From Pseudomonas plecoglossicida NBRC 103162 = DSM 15088 (lineage in GTDB: Bacteria; Pseudomonadota; Gammaproteobacteria; Pseudomonadales; Pseudomonadaceae), in contig NZ_BBIV01000002.1 in NCBI RefSeq assembly GCF_000730665.1, forward strand, positions 1-64,000: a stretch of 64,000 nt of DNA, given 5' to 3'. The notes beneath the pieces are model-generated. The model ran no database searches. It was not told where the DNA came from and saw only the letters and a program-made list of their open reading frames with translations. Below, one piece after another: positions 53,650 to 63,246 of this stretch (position 1 is its first letter; every line of letters starts with the position of its first letter). A program made the position numbers and the translations under genes.

Positions 53650-54539
53650 AGCGCTTCGGTTTCTCCAAGCTGATGCTGGTGCTCGGCTTGCTGTTCATCT
53701 ACCTGCCGATGCTGATCCTGGTGATCTACTCGTTCAACGCCTCGAAGCTGGTGACGGTGTGGGGCGGCTGGTCGGTGAAGTGGTACGTCGGCCTGCTCGA
53801 CAACACCCAGCTGATGGGCTCGGTGATGCGCTCGCTGGAAATCGCCTGCTACACGGCGGTGGCCGCAGTGGCACTGGGTACCCTGGCGGCCTTCGTGCTG
53901 ACCCGGGTCACCCGCTTCAAGGGCCGCACGCTGTTCGGTGGCCTGGTCACCGCGCCGCTGGTCATGCCCGAGGTGATCACCGGTCTGTCGCTGTTGCTGC
54001 TGTTCGTGGCCATGGCGCAGATGATCGGCTGGCCGCAGGAACGTGGCATCGTCACCATCTGGATCGCCCACACCACGTTCTGCGCGGCCTATGTGGCGGT
54101 GGTGGTGTCGGCACGCCTGCGTGAATTGGACCTGTCGATCGAGGAAGCGGCCATGGACCTGGGTGCCAAGCCGTGGAAGGTGTTCTTCCTGATCACCATC
54201 CCGATGATCGCGCCGTCGCTGGCGGCGGGCGGCATGATGTCGTTCGCCCTGTCGCTGGATGACCTGGTACTGGCCAGCTTCGTGTCCGGGCCGGGATCGA
54301 CCACCTTGCCGATGGAAGTGTTCTCGGCAGTGCGCCTGGGCGTGAAGCCGGAAATCAACGCCGTGGCCAGCCTGATCCTGTTGTCGGTGTCGCTGGTGAC
54401 CTTCTTTGTCTGGTACTTCAGCCGCCAGGCCGAAGAGCGTCGTCGCAAGGCGATCCAGCAGGCCATCGAGGAAGGTGCTGCAGCCAACGTGTCGCAGCCC
54501 CAGATCAAGCGCCCAGCGCCCGCTGCTGCGTCGGCCTGA
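53646..54539 (+). CDS. spuH: Polyamine ABC transporter permease (PotI-like)
   Basis: 297 residues, about six helices. LVLGLLFIYLPMLILVIYSFNAS starts the first helix, and the EAA loop reads EEAAMDLGAKPWKVFFLITIP. GLVTAPLVMPEVITGLSLLL is typical of PotI. The hydrophilic C-terminus (AAANVSQPQIKRPAPAAASA) is longer than in E. coli PotI. It is the last gene of the polyamine importer and is followed by an inverted REP pair. Confidence 0.94.
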   Translation: MKRFGFSKLMLVLGLLFIYLPMLILVIYSFNASKLVTVWGGWSVKWYVGLLDNTQLMGSVMRSLEIACYTAVAAVALGTLAAFVLTRVTRFKGRTLFGGLVTAPLVMPEVITGLSLLLLFVAMAQMIGWPQERGIVTIWIAHTTFCAAYVAVVVSARLRELDLSIEEAAMDLGAKPWKVFFLITIPMIAPSLAAGGMMSFALSLDDLVLASFVSGPGSTTLPMEVFSAVRLGVKPEINAVASLILLSVSLVTFFVWYFSRQAEERRRKAIQQAIEEGAAANVSQPQIKRPAPAAASA

Positions 54540-54594
54540 CCGGCTGTTAGCCCGCCCCCACAGGTACATCACAGGCTTTCAAAGCGGTGATGCA

Positions 54595-54682
54595 CCCTGT
54601 GGGAGCCGGCTTGCCGGCGATAGCGCCCTAACGGTCTTCCACCCGCTCTGGCCTCATCGCCGGCAAGCCGGCTCCCACAGCG
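54595..54682. repeat. REP pair (outward orientation) between spuH and triA
   Basis: CCTGTGGGAGCCGGCTTGCCGGCGATAG (54595 on) and GGCCTCATCGCCGGCAAGCCGGCTCCCACAG (to about 54680) face opposite ways with a 30-base centre. Here the order of the two orientations is reversed relative to the pairs at 16717 and 40066. The remaining gap to 54817 holds no gene. Confidence 0.82.
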
Positions 54683-54817
54683 AATCGCGCTGCCTCCTGA
54701 TTATCCTGCTCACCATCGATTACCAACTGATCCTTGTCAGTGCCGTTTGTCGAACCCTGATCTACGCTAACAGTCGCAACTTTTCGAATTGTTTTGCGCG
54801 CAAGCTTAGGAGCCTGC

Positions 54818-55906
54818 ATGAGGGTCACGCGTCCACTGTTTATGGCAGGCCTCGGCCTGCTGTACTTGCTAACGGGCTGTAGCAAGGAACAACCACCAGA
54901 GCCCAAGCCCCGGGTGGGCGTGCTTCAAGTCCAACCCACCGATTTCGCGGCCAGGGTTACCCTCACCGGCGACGTTCAGGCACGGGTGCAGACCGACCTG
55001 TCATTTCGCGTGGGCGGCAAGATCATCTCGCGCAGCGTCGATGTGGGCGATCACGTCAAGGCCAACCAGGTGCTGGCGCGGCTCGACCCGAAAGACCTGC
55101 AGAACAACGTCGACTCGGCCAAGGCCGAAGTGTTCGCCGCCCAGGCGCGGGTGACACAGACCAGCGCCGCGTTCGTGCGGCAACAGAAACTCCTGCCCAA
55201 GGGCTACACCAGCCAAAGCGAATACGATTCGGCCGAGGCGGCGCTGCGCAGCAACCAGAGCGCACTCAAGGCCGCCCAGGCGCAACTGGCCAACGCCAAT
55301 GAGCAATTGAGCTACACCGCGCTGGTGTCCGAGGCCGATGGCGTGATTACCGCGCGTCAGGCCGAGGTCGGCCAGGTGGTCCAGGCGACCATGCCGATCT
55401 TCACCCTGGCCCGCGATGGCGACCGCGACGCGGTGTTCAACGTCTATGAATCGCTGCTGGTGTCGCCACCCAGCGACGCCGGGGTCATCGTCAGCCTGCT
55501 GGATGACCCCAAGGTCCAGGCCCAGGGCTTCGTTCGCGAAATCACCCCGACGGTGTCGGCGCAAAGTGGCACGGTGCAGGTCAAGGTGTCCTTGCGCAAC
55601 GTACCGCCGGCCATGCAGCTGGGCTCGCCGGTGACCGCCACGGCCAATGCCCAGGGGCGGCCGAGCATCGAGCTGCCTTGGGCTGCGCTGACCAAGGATG
55701 TGCACGAGCCTGGCGTATGGGTAGTGGGTGCCGACGACAAGGTCGAATTGCGCAAGGTCCAGGTGGCCCGCTACCTCACCGGCAAGGTCGTCATCGCCGA
55801 AGGTATCAAAGGGGGCGAGACCGTCGTGGTCAGTGGTGGCCAGCTGTTGCATCCAGGCATGCAAGTGCAGAAGGTCGATGCCAAGGATGGAGGAGCCGCA
55901 CCATGA
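54818..55906 (+). CDS. triA: RND efflux periplasmic adaptor, lipoprotein (TriA-like)
   Basis: About 362 residues. The lipoprotein signal GLGLLYLLTGCSKEQPPEP places the lipidated Cys near residue 21. RVGGKIISRSVDVGDHVKANQVLARLD is the first lipoyl half (given in part), a coiled-coil hairpin follows, and LVSEADGVITARQAEVGQVV is the second. The next gene also encodes an adaptor, a tandem arrangement typical of P. aeruginosa TriA-TriB, both of which are needed by the triclosan pump TriABC. TAGGAG lies about five bases before the ATG. The name is by arrangement and should be taken as TriA-like. Confidence 0.85.
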   Translation: MRVTRPLFMAGLGLLYLLTGCSKEQPPEPKPRVGVLQVQPTDFAARVTLTGDVQARVQTDLSFRVGGKIISRSVDVGDHVKANQVLARLDPKDLQNNVDSAKAEVFAAQARVTQTSAAFVRQQKLLPKGYTSQSEYDSAEAALRSNQSALKAAQAQLANANEQLSYTALVSEADGVITARQAEVGQVVQATMPIFTLARDGDRDAVFNVYESLLVSPPSDAGVIVSLLDDPKVQAQGFVREITPTVSAQSGTVQVKVSLRNVPPAMQLGSPVTATANAQGRPSIELPWAALTKDVHEPGVWVVGADDKVELRKVQVARYLTGKVVIAEGIKGGETVVVSGGQLLHPGMQVQKVDAKDGGAAP

Positions 55907-56970
55907 GGCGAATGTTGTTCGTGCTTGCCAGCGGCCTGCTGTTGACGGCCTGCGGCAAAGAAGAAGCGCCCGCCGAAGCCGTGCGCCCGGTGCTTTCGAC
56001 CCTGGTGGAAGCCCAGGACCAGTCGCATCTGGGTCGCTTCGCCGGGACTATCCAGGCGCGCTTTGAAAGCACCCTGGGCTTTCGTGTTGCCGGGCGCATC
56101 GCCCGTCGCTGGCTCGACGTGGGCGCCCAGGTCAAGCCTGGCGACACGTTGGCCACGCTCGACCCGACCGATCAGCAGAACCAGCTGCGTGCCGCCGAGG
56201 GCGACCTGGCCAAGATCCAGGCGCAATGGATCAACGCCCAGGCCAATGCCCGTCGTCAGCAACAGCTGTACGACCGCGGCGTCGGTGCCCAGGCACAGCT
56301 GGACATCGCCCAGACCGACCTGAAAACCACCAGTGCCAGCCTGGAGCAGGCCCGCTCGGCCGTCAGCCAGGCGCGCGACCAGCTCGACTACAGCACGCTG
56401 CGCACCGACCATGCGGCGGTCATCACCAACTGGCAGGCCGAGGCCGGGCAGACGGTGACAGCGGGCCAGCCGGTGGTCACCCTGGCTCGCCCGGACGTCA
56501 AGGAAGCAGTGATCGATCTGCCGATCGGCATTGCCGAGGCGCTGACCAAGGACCTCACCTTCACCGTCGCCTCGCAACTGGACAGCAGCATCAATACCAC
56601 CGCCACCCTGCGCGAACTGGGGCCCCAGGCCGACGCAGCCACCCGCACGCGGCGCGCCCGCCTGACCTTGGCCAGCACGCCCAGTGCCTTCCACCTGGGC
56701 ACCGCGATCAGCGTCACCCTGACCTCGGCGATTTCCCCGCGCAGCGAACTGCCCCGCAGTGCGCTGCTGGAACACGAGGGCAAGACGCAAGTGTGGGTGA
56801 TCGACCCGCAGCAGAAAACCGTCGCCATGCGTGACGTGAAGTTGATCGAGCGCACGGACGACAGCATCGTGCTGGCATCCGGCGTGCAGCCTGGCGAACG
56901 TGTCGTTACCGCCGGCGTAAACAGTCTCAAGCCAGGCCAGAAGGTCACATTCGACGAGGATTCACAATGA
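55903..56970 (+). CDS. triB: RND efflux periplasmic adaptor, lipoprotein (TriB-like)
   Basis: About 355 residues. The signal LFVLASGLLLTACGKEEAPAE gives a lipidated Cys near residue 17. GRFAGTIQARFESTLGFRVAG, RRWLDVGAQVKPGDTLATLD and TDHAAVITNWQAEAGQTVTAG show the RND membrane-fusion layout. It differs substantially from the preceding adaptor, so the pair is not a recent duplication. GGAGG precedes the ATG at 55903, which overlaps the previous stop, and its own stop overlaps the pump gene start. TriB-like by position. Confidence 0.86.
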   Translation: MRRMLFVLASGLLLTACGKEEAPAEAVRPVLSTLVEAQDQSHLGRFAGTIQARFESTLGFRVAGRIARRWLDVGAQVKPGDTLATLDPTDQQNQLRAAEGDLAKIQAQWINAQANARRQQQLYDRGVGAQAQLDIAQTDLKTTSASLEQARSAVSQARDQLDYSTLRTDHAAVITNWQAEAGQTVTAGQPVVTLARPDVKEAVIDLPIGIAEALTKDLTFTVASQLDSSINTTATLRELGPQADAATRTRRARLTLASTPSAFHLGTAISVTLTSAISPRSELPRSALLEHEGKTQVWVIDPQQKTVAMRDVKLIERTDDSIVLASGVQPGERVVTAGVNSLKPGQKVTFDEDSQ

Positions 56971-59900
56971 AAGGAAGCTTCAACCTCTCCGAATGGGCAC
57001 TGCGTCACCAGTCGTTCGTCTGGTATCTGATGTTCGTCGGCCTGCTGATGGGCATTTTTTCGTACTTCAACCTGGGCCGTGAGGAGGACCCGTCGTTCAC
57101 CATCAAGACCATGGTGATCCAGACCCGCTGGCCCGGTGCGACCCAGGACGAGACGCTGTATCAAATCACCGACCGTATCGAGAAGAAGCTCGAGGAACTC
57201 GATTCCCTCGATTACACCAAGAGCTACACCCGCCCCGGCGAGTCCACGGTCTACGTCTACTTGCGCGATACCACCAAGGCGCCCGACATCCCGGAAATCT
57301 GGTACCAGGTGCGCAAGAAGATCCAGGATATCCGCGGCCAGTTTCCGCAAGGTATCCAAGGGCCAGCGTTCAACGATGAGTTCGGTGACGTGTATGGCTC
57401 GATCTACGCCTTTACCTCCGACGGCCTGACGCATCGTCAGCTGCGCGACTACGTGGAACAAACCCGCGCCGAGGTGCGCGAGGTGCCCAACATCGGCAAG
57501 ATCGAGCTGGTCGGCACCCAGAACGAAGTGCTCTACCTGAATTTCTCCACGCGCAAATTGGCGGCCCTGGGCATCGACCAGCGCCAGGTCATGCAGGCCC
57601 TGCAACAGCAGAACGCCGTGACCCCGGCGGGTGTGATCGAGGCCGGGCCTGAGCGCATTTCGGTACGGACCACCGGGCAGTTCGCCTCGGAGAAAGACCT
57701 GCAGACGGTCAACCTGCGCATCAACGACCGCTTCTTCCGCCTCAGTGATATCGCCGAAATCGAGCGCGGCTACGTCGACCCGCCTTCGCCGATGTTCCGC
57801 TACAACGGCCAACCCGCCATCGGCCTTGCGATCGGCATGAAGGCCGGCGGCAACATGCAGGTATTCGGTGCTGCGCTGAAGAAGAAGATGGACAGCGTGA
57901 TCAACGACCTGCCCGTGGGCGTCGGCGTGTACACCGTGTCGGACCAGGCCGTGGTGGTGAAAGAGGCGGTCGGTGGCTTCACCAGCGCCCTGTTCGAAGC
58001 GGTGGTGATCGTCCTTGCGGTGAGTTTCGTAAGCCTCGGGATTCGTGCCGGCCTGGTGGTAGCCTGTTCGATCCCGCTGGTGCTGGCCATGGTCTTCGTG
58101 TTCATGGAGTACAGCGGCATCACCATGCAGCGGATCTCGCTGGGCGCACTGATCATTGCCCTGGGTTTGCTGGTGGACGATGCGATGATCACCGTGGAGG
58201 TGATGGTCACACGATTGGAACTGGGGGATACCAAGGAGCAGGCGGCGACGTTCGCCTACACCTCCACGGCCTTCCCCATGCTGACCGGCACCTTGGTGAC
58301 CGTGGCCGGCTTCGTGCCGATCGGCCTCAATGGCAGTTCGGCCGGTGAGTACACCTACACCTTGTTCGCGGTGATCGCCGTGGCGCTGATCGTGTCCTGG
58401 GTGGTGGCGGTGTTCTTCGCGCCAGTGTTGGGCGTGCATATCCTCAAGGCCGAGAAGCTCAAGGCCCACGAGGCCGAACCCGGTCGGGTCGGGCGGGCGT
58501 TCGAAGGCGGGCTGCTATGGTGCATGCGCCACCGCTGGCTGACCATCATCGGCACGGTGCTGCTGTTCGCCCTGTCGCTGTTCTGCCTGCGCTTCGTGCA
58601 GAACCAGTTCTTCCCGTCCTCGGACCGTCCGGAAATCCTGGTCGACCTCAACCTGCCGCAAAACGCCTCGATCGAAGAGACGCGCAAGGTGGTCGACCGC
58701 TTCGAGGCGCGCATCAAGGACGACCCGGACCTGGTGCACTGGAGCACCTATATCGGCGAGGGCGCCATTCGCTTCTACCTGCCACTGGACCAGCAGTTGC
58801 AGAACCCCTACTACGCCCAGTTGGTGATCGTCAGCAAAGGCTTCAAGGAGCGCGCGGGGATGATGGCGCGCCTGCAGAAGATCCTGCACGAAGAGTTCGT
58901 CGGCGTCGGCACCAACGTCCAGTCGCTGGAAATGGGCCCGCCGGTGGGGCGGCCGATGCAGTACCGGGTCAGTGGCCCGAACATCGATCTGGTGCGCAAG
59001 CATGCCATCGACCTGGCCACCTTGCTCGACAGCAACGAGCACATCGGCGAGATGATCTTCGACTGGAACGAGCCCGGCAAGGTACTGCGGGTGGAAATCG
59101 CCCAGGACAAGGCGCGCCAGCTGGGGCTGTCTTCCGAGGACGTGGCCAACGTGATGAACAGCATCGTCAGCGGTGCGCCGGTGACCCAGGTGAACGACAA
59201 CATCTACCTGGTGAATGTCATCGCGCGCGCCGTGGACAGCGAGCGGGGCTCGCCGGACACGTTGCAGAACCTGCAGATCGTTACCCCAAGCGGCACCTCG
59301 ATACCGCTGCTGTCGTTCGCCACCGTGCGCTACGAGTTGGAGCAACCGCTGGTGTGGCGCCGCGACCGGAAACCGACCATCACCATCAAGTCTTCGGTCA
59401 ATGGCGATATCCAGCCCACCGACCTGGTGGCCCAGCTCAAACCGAGCATCGACGAGTTCGCCAGCAAGTTGCCGGTCGGCTATCAGGTGGAAACCGGCGG
59501 TACCGTGGAGGAGAGTGCCAAGGCCCAGGGCCCGATCCGCAAGGTCATCCCGCTGATGCTGTTCCTGATGGCGACCTTCCTGATGATCCAGCTGCACAGC
59601 ACGCAGAAACTGTTCCTGGTGGTCAGCGTGGCGCCGCTGGGGGTGATCGGCGTGGTCCTGGCGCTGGTGCCAACGGGCACGCCCATGGGCTTCGTGGCGA
59701 TCCTCGGCATTCTGGCACTGGCGGGCATCATCATCCGTAACTCGGTGATCCTGGTGACCCAGATCGATGAGTTCGAGGCGCAGGGTTATTCGCCTTGGGA
59801 TGCGGTCGTGGAAGCCACCAACCACCGCCGCCGGCCGATCCTGCTGACGGCGGCGGCTGCCAGCCTGGGCATGATCCCGATCGCCCGTGAGGTGTTCTGG

Positions 59901-60020
59901 GGGCCGATGGCCTACGCCATGATCGGCGGTATCATCAGTGCAACGCTGCTGACGCTGCTGTTCCTGCCGGCGCTGTATGTGGCCTGGTACAAGATCCGCG
60001 AGCCGAACAAGGCCAGCTGA
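56967..60020 (+). CDS. triC: RND family efflux pump, inner-membrane subunit (TriC-like)
   Basis: 1017 residues, with the twofold RND architecture: twelve membrane helices and two large periplasmic loops. The proton-relay helix reads LGLLVDDAMITVEVM (adjacent Asp pair). FAPVLGVHILKAEKLKAHE starts the central cytoplasmic linker, and GIIIRNSVILVTQIDEFEAQG lies in the second half. The N-terminus SLNLSEWALRH-like FNLSEWALRHQSFVWYLMFV is typical of the TriC/YegN-related group. It exports toxic compounds by proton antiport with the two adaptors; no outer-membrane channel gene is attached, which fits TriABC, where OpmH is encoded elsewhere. Substrate is inferred. Confidence 0.92.
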   Translation: MKGSFNLSEWALRHQSFVWYLMFVGLLMGIFSYFNLGREEDPSFTIKTMVIQTRWPGATQDETLYQITDRIEKKLEELDSLDYTKSYTRPGESTVYVYLRDTTKAPDIPEIWYQVRKKIQDIRGQFPQGIQGPAFNDEFGDVYGSIYAFTSDGLTHRQLRDYVEQTRAEVREVPNIGKIELVGTQNEVLYLNFSTRKLAALGIDQRQVMQALQQQNAVTPAGVIEAGPERISVRTTGQFASEKDLQTVNLRINDRFFRLSDIAEIERGYVDPPSPMFRYNGQPAIGLAIGMKAGGNMQVFGAALKKKMDSVINDLPVGVGVYTVSDQAVVVKEAVGGFTSALFEAVVIVLAVSFVSLGIRAGLVVACSIPLVLAMVFVFMEYSGITMQRISLGALIIALGLLVDDAMITVEVMVTRLELGDTKEQAATFAYTSTAFPMLTGTLVTVAGFVPIGLNGSSAGEYTYTLFAVIAVALIVSWVVAVFFAPVLGVHILKAEKLKAHEAEPGRVGRAFEGGLLWCMRHRWLTIIGTVLLFALSLFCLRFVQNQFFPSSDRPEILVDLNLPQNASIEETRKVVDRFEARIKDDPDLVHWSTYIGEGAIRFYLPLDQQLQNPYYAQLVIVSKGFKERAGMMARLQKILHEEFVGVGTNVQSLEMGPPVGRPMQYRVSGPNIDLVRKHAIDLATLLDSNEHIGEMIFDWNEPGKVLRVEIAQDKARQLGLSSEDVANVMNSIVSGAPVTQVNDNIYLVNVIARAVDSERGSPDTLQNLQIVTPSGTSIPLLSFATVRYELEQPLVWRRDRKPTITIKSSVNGDIQPTDLVAQLKPSIDEFASKLPVGYQVETGGTVEESAKAQGPIRKVIPLMLFLMATFLMIQLHSTQKLFLVVSVAPLGVIGVVLALVPTGTPMGFVAILGILALAGIIIRNSVILVTQIDEFEAQGYSPWDAVVEATNHRRRPILLTAAAASLGMIPIAREVFWGPMAYAMIGGIISATLLTLLFLPALYVAWYKIREPNKAS

Positions 60021-60037
60021 TCTGTTGATTGCAAGTG

Positions 60038-60067
60038 CGCTATCGCCGGCTTGCCGGCGATAGGGCC
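60038..60067. repeat. Palindromic REP after triC
   Basis: GCTATCGCCGGC-TT-GCCGGCGATAGGGCC: near-perfect stem, almost identical to 20242-20273. It starts 18 bases after the triC stop and probably ends that transcript. Confidence 0.75.
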
Positions 60068-60093
60068 ACCCAAACAAAAACAGTTATATAAAC

Positions 60094-60118
60094 ATTCTTA
60101 AACAGTATTTTTAAGAAT
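60094..60118. promoter_or_regulatory. Inverted repeat upstream of oscA (candidate CysB region)
   Basis: ATTCTTAA (60094-60101) and TTAAGAAT (60111-60118) form a perfect eight-bp inverted repeat with a nine-base centre, in an AT-rich patch. TACTAT at 60132-60137 could be the -10 box, with the repeat overlying a weak -35. As the start of a sulfate-uptake operon it is a likely binding region for CysB, but this is inferred. Confidence 0.45.
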
Positions 60119-60206
60119 ATCCGCGCCTCACTACTATTGGTTTCAAGCCAGGCGCAAACCCCTTCCAAAACCTCTGCCCGGCACCCTTGTTCACAGGAGA
60201 ACGAGC

Positions 60207-60389
60207 ATGAGCGCATCGCTGCGAAGCATCGACGGTCAGGACGAAGCCACCATTCTGCGTGAGATCCAGAGCGCCCTGCGCGACCTGCGTTTCGGTGCGG
60301 TGGAGATCACCGTGCACAACGCCCAGGTCGTGCAGATCGAGCGCAAGGAGAAGTTCCGCCTGCAACAGCCCGGCAACAAGCCCGGCTGA
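60207..60389 (+). CDS. oscA: OscA / YezD family (DUF2292) sulfur-starvation protein
   Basis: 60 residues. [20 protein letters not shown] and [19 protein letters not shown] match the YezD/DUF2292 family. In Pseudomonas corrugata a gene of this type directly upstream of sbp, named oscA, is needed for growth on organosulfur compounds and for chromate tolerance under sulfur limitation. The molecular function is unknown. CAGGAG lies about nine bases before the ATG. It is 49 bases upstream of the sulfate-binding protein gene, probably in the same transcript. Confidence 0.9.
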   Translation: MSASLRSIDGQDEATILREIQSALRDLRFGAVEITVHNAQVVQIERKEKFRLQQPGNKPG

Positions 60390-60438
60390 TACGCCCCCCC
60401 CTTCAAAACTAGAAAAAATGCCAATCGGGAGCTTCACC

Positions 60439-61446
60439 ATGTCCATCCGCCGTTATGCGCTCGCCGCCCTGGCCAGTGCCGTTTTTGCCGGTTCCGCCAT
60501 CGCCAAGGACTACGAACTGCTGAACGTGTCCTACGACCCGACCCGCGAGCTGTACCAGCAGTACAACGCCGAATTCATCAAGCACTGGCAGCAGGCTCAC
60601 CCGGATGACAAGGTGAAGATCCAGCAGTCCCACGGTGGCTCCGGCAAGCAAGGCCGGGCAGTGATCGACGGCCTGCGCGCCGACGTGGTGACCCTGGCCC
60701 TGGCGGGCGACATCGATGAAATCGCCAAGCTCGGCAAGACCCTGCCGGCGGACTGGCAGAAGCGCCTGCCGGATGCCAGCACCCCGTACACCTCGACCAT
60801 CGTGTTCCTGGTCCGCAAGGGTAACCCGAAAGGCATCAAGGATTGGGGCGACCTGATCAAGAAGGACGTCTCGGTCATCACCCCCAACCCGAAAACCTCC
60901 GGTGGCGCACGCTGGAACTTCCTCGCCGCCTGGGCCTACGGCCTGAAGCAGGGTGGCAGCGAAGACAAGGCCAAGGCCTATGTGCAGGAGCTGTTCAAGC
61001 ATGTGCCGGTGCTCGATACCGGCGCCCGTGGCTCGACCATCACCTTCGTCAACAACGGCCAGGGCGATGTGTTGCTGGCCTGGGAAAACGAAGCCTTCCT
61101 GGCGCTCAAGGAAGACGGTGGCAGTGACAAGTTCGAGATCGTCGTGCCGTCGCTGTCGATCCTCGCCGAGCCGCCGGTGGCCGTGGTCGACAAGAACGCC
61201 GAGAAGAAGGGCAACGAGAAGATCGCCGAGGAATACCTCAAGCACCTGTACAGCCCGGCTGGCCAGAAAATCGCTGCCGAGAACTTCTACCGTCCGCGTG
61301 ACGAGAAGGTCGCTGCCGAATTCGGCAAGCAATTCCCGAAACTGGACCTGGTAACCATCGACAAGGACTTCGGTGGCTGGAAGACTGCACAGCCGAAATT
61401 TTTCAATGACGGCGGTGTGTTCGACCAGATCTACCAGGCACAGTGA
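60439..61446 (+). CDS. sbp: Sulfate ABC transporter substrate-binding protein
   Basis: About 335 residues. The signal [20 protein letters not shown] is cleaved before [16 protein letters not shown], a sequence typical of Sbp/Cys[21 protein letters not shown] and [20 protein letters not shown] form the sulfate pocket. It captures sulfate or thiosulfate for CysTWA. GGGAG lies about seven bases before the ATG at 60439. The longer open frame upstream is out of phase with oscA and not coding. Confidence 0.95.
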   Translation: MSIRRYALAALASAVFAGSAIAKDYELLNVSYDPTRELYQQYNAEFIKHWQQAHPDDKVKIQQSHGGSGKQGRAVIDGLRADVVTLALAGDIDEIAKLGKTLPADWQKRLPDASTPYTSTIVFLVRKGNPKGIKDWGDLIKKDVSVITPNPKTSGGARWNFLAAWAYGLKQGGSEDKAKAYVQELFKHVPVLDTGARGSTITFVNNGQGDVLLAWENEAFLALKEDGGSDKFEIVVPSLSILAEPPVAVVDKNAEKKGNEKIAEEYLKHLYSPAGQKIAAENFYRPRDEKVAAEFGKQFPKLDLVTIDKDFGGWKTAQPKFFNDGGVFDQIYQAQ

Positions 61447-61538
61447 AAATGCAGGGGCTGCGCAGCAGCCCCAGGATTCAGAAGCTTGCACCGGCCCGGC
61501 ATAACCGCCGGGCTTCGTGCGTTCAACCAGGGATATTT

Positions 61539-62357
61539 ATGTCACGTCGCATTTCCCCCGTCATACCCGGCTTCGGGCTGACGCTGGGCTACACCTTGGT
61601 GTACCTCAGCCTGATCGTGCTGATACCGCTGGCCGCCATGTTCGTGCATGCCGCGCAGCTCACCTGGGAGCAGTTCTGGAACGTCATCAGTGCGCCGCGG
61701 GTGATCGCCGCGCTGCGACTGAGTTTCGGCACCGCCCTGTTCGCCGCCATCATCAATGGCGTGATCGGCACCCTGCTGGCCTGGGTGCTGGTGCGCTACA
61801 ACTTCCCCGGGCGCAAGGTCATCGATGCAATGATCGACCTGCCGTTCGCCTTGCCCACGGCCGTCGCCGGTATCGCCCTGACCGCCCTGTATGCGCCTTC
61901 GGGCTGGGTCGGCCAGTTCGCCACCGACCTGGGTTTCAAGATCGCCTACACACCGCTGGGCATCACCCTGGCGCTGACCTTCGTCACCTTGCCGTTCGTG
62001 GTGCGCACGGTGCAGCCGGTGCTTGCCGACATCCCGCGTGAAGTCGAGGAAGCCGCAGCATGCCTGGGCGCGAAACCTTTGCAGGTGTTCCGCCACGTAC
62101 TGGCGCCGGCCCTGCTGCCAGCCTGGCTCACCGGCTTCGCCCTGGCCTTCGCCCGTGGTGTGGGCGAGTATGGTTCGGTGATCTTCATTGCCGGCAACAT
62201 GCCGATGAAGACCGAGATCCTGCCCCTGCTGATCATGGTCAAGCTCGATCAGTACGACTACACCGGCGCGACCGCCATCGGCGTGCTGATGCTGGTGGTT
62301 TCCTTCATCCTGCTGCTGCTGATCAACCTGCTGCAGCGCCGTATCGAAACCCCTTGA
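61539..62357 (+). CDS. cysT: Sulfate ABC transporter permease CysT
   Basis: About 272 residues with six or so helices, the first being [21 protein letters not shown]. The EAA loop [20 protein letters not shown] is intact, and [20 protein letters not shown] is characteristic of CysT (CysU). AGGGA lies about seven bases before the ATG at 61539. With CysW it forms the heterodimeric sulfate channel. It is followed by cysW after 13 bases. Confidence 0.95.
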   Translation: MSRRISPVIPGFGLTLGYTLVYLSLIVLIPLAAMFVHAAQLTWEQFWNVISAPRVIAALRLSFGTALFAAIINGVIGTLLAWVLVRYNFPGRKVIDAMIDLPFALPTAVAGIALTALYAPSGWVGQFATDLGFKIAYTPLGITLALTFVTLPFVVRTVQPVLADIPREVEEAAACLGAKPLQVFRHVLAPALLPAWLTGFALAFARGVGEYGSVIFIAGNMPMKTEILPLLIMVKLDQYDYTGATAIGVLMLVVSFILLLLINLLQRRIETP

Positions 62358-62370
62358 AGGAGGCCCGGCT

Positions 62371-63243
62371 ATGTCCAGTTCATCCCTGAGCACCAGCGCC
62401 GCCGCCAATGCCGCCCGGCGTGGCAGCGCCACTTCGCGGCGGATCCTGATCGGCCTTGGCTGGCTGGTGTTCGCGCTGTTCCTGCTGCTGCCGCTGGTGA
62501 TCGTGGTGTCGCAGGCGTTGAAGAACGGCTTCGGCACCTTCTTCGAAGCGATCTTCGAACCCGATGCCTTGTCGGCACTGCAACTGACCCTGCTGGCGGT
62601 GGTGATCTCGGTGCCGCTGAACCTGCTGTTCGGGCTGAGCGCCGCGTGGTGCGTGAGCAAGTACACCTTCCGCGGCAAGAGCGTGCTGGTGACCCTCATC
62701 GACCTGCCGTTCTCGGTGTCGCCGGTGATCGCCGGCCTGGTCTACGTGCTGATGTTCGGCGCCCAGGGCCTGTTCGGGCCCTGGTTGCAGGACCACGATA
62801 TCCAGATCGTGTTCGCCTTGCCCGGCATCGTGCTGGCGACCATCTTCGTCACCGTGCCCTTCGTCGCCCGTGAGCTGATCCCGCTGATGCAGGAGCAGGG
62901 CACGCAAGAGGAGGAGGCCGCGCGCCTGCTGGGCGCCAACGGTTGGCAGATGTTCTGGCACGTGACCTTGCCCAATATCAAATGGGGCCTGATCTACGGC
63001 GTGGTGCTGTGCACCGCGCGGGCCATGGGCGAGTTTGGCGCGGTGTCGGTGGTGTCCGGCCACATCCGCGGCGTGACCAACACCTTGCCGCTGCACGTGG
63101 AAATCCTCTACAACGAGTACAACCACGTCGCGGCCTTCAGCGTGGCCAGCCTGCTGCTGATCCTGGCGCTCTTCATCCTGCTGCTCAAGCAGTGGAGCGA
63201 GAACCGTATTAACCGCCTGCGCCATAGCGCCGCGGAGGAATGA
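62371..63243 (+). CDS. cysW: Sulfate ABC transporter permease CysW
   Basis: 290 residues. [21 protein letters not shown] is the first helix after a polar N-terminus (about 30 residues). [20 protein letters not shown] and the EAA loop [20 protein letters not shown] identify CysW. GAATGA separates its stop from the cysA ATG by three bases, so the two are translated together. GGAGG precedes its own start (62358-62371 region). Confidence 0.95.
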   Translation: MSSSSLSTSAAANAARRGSATSRRILIGLGWLVFALFLLLPLVIVVSQALKNGFGTFFEAIFEPDALSALQLTLLAVVISVPLNLLFGLSAAWCVSKYTFRGKSVLVTLIDLPFSVSPVIAGLVYVLMFGAQGLFGPWLQDHDIQIVFALPGIVLATIFVTVPFVARELIPLMQEQGTQEEEAARLLGANGWQMFWHVTLPNIKWGLIYGVVLCTARAMGEFGAVSVVSGHIRGVTNTLPLHVEILYNEYNHVAAFSVASLLLILALFILLLKQWSENRINRLRHSAAEE

Positions 63244-63246
63244 TTC

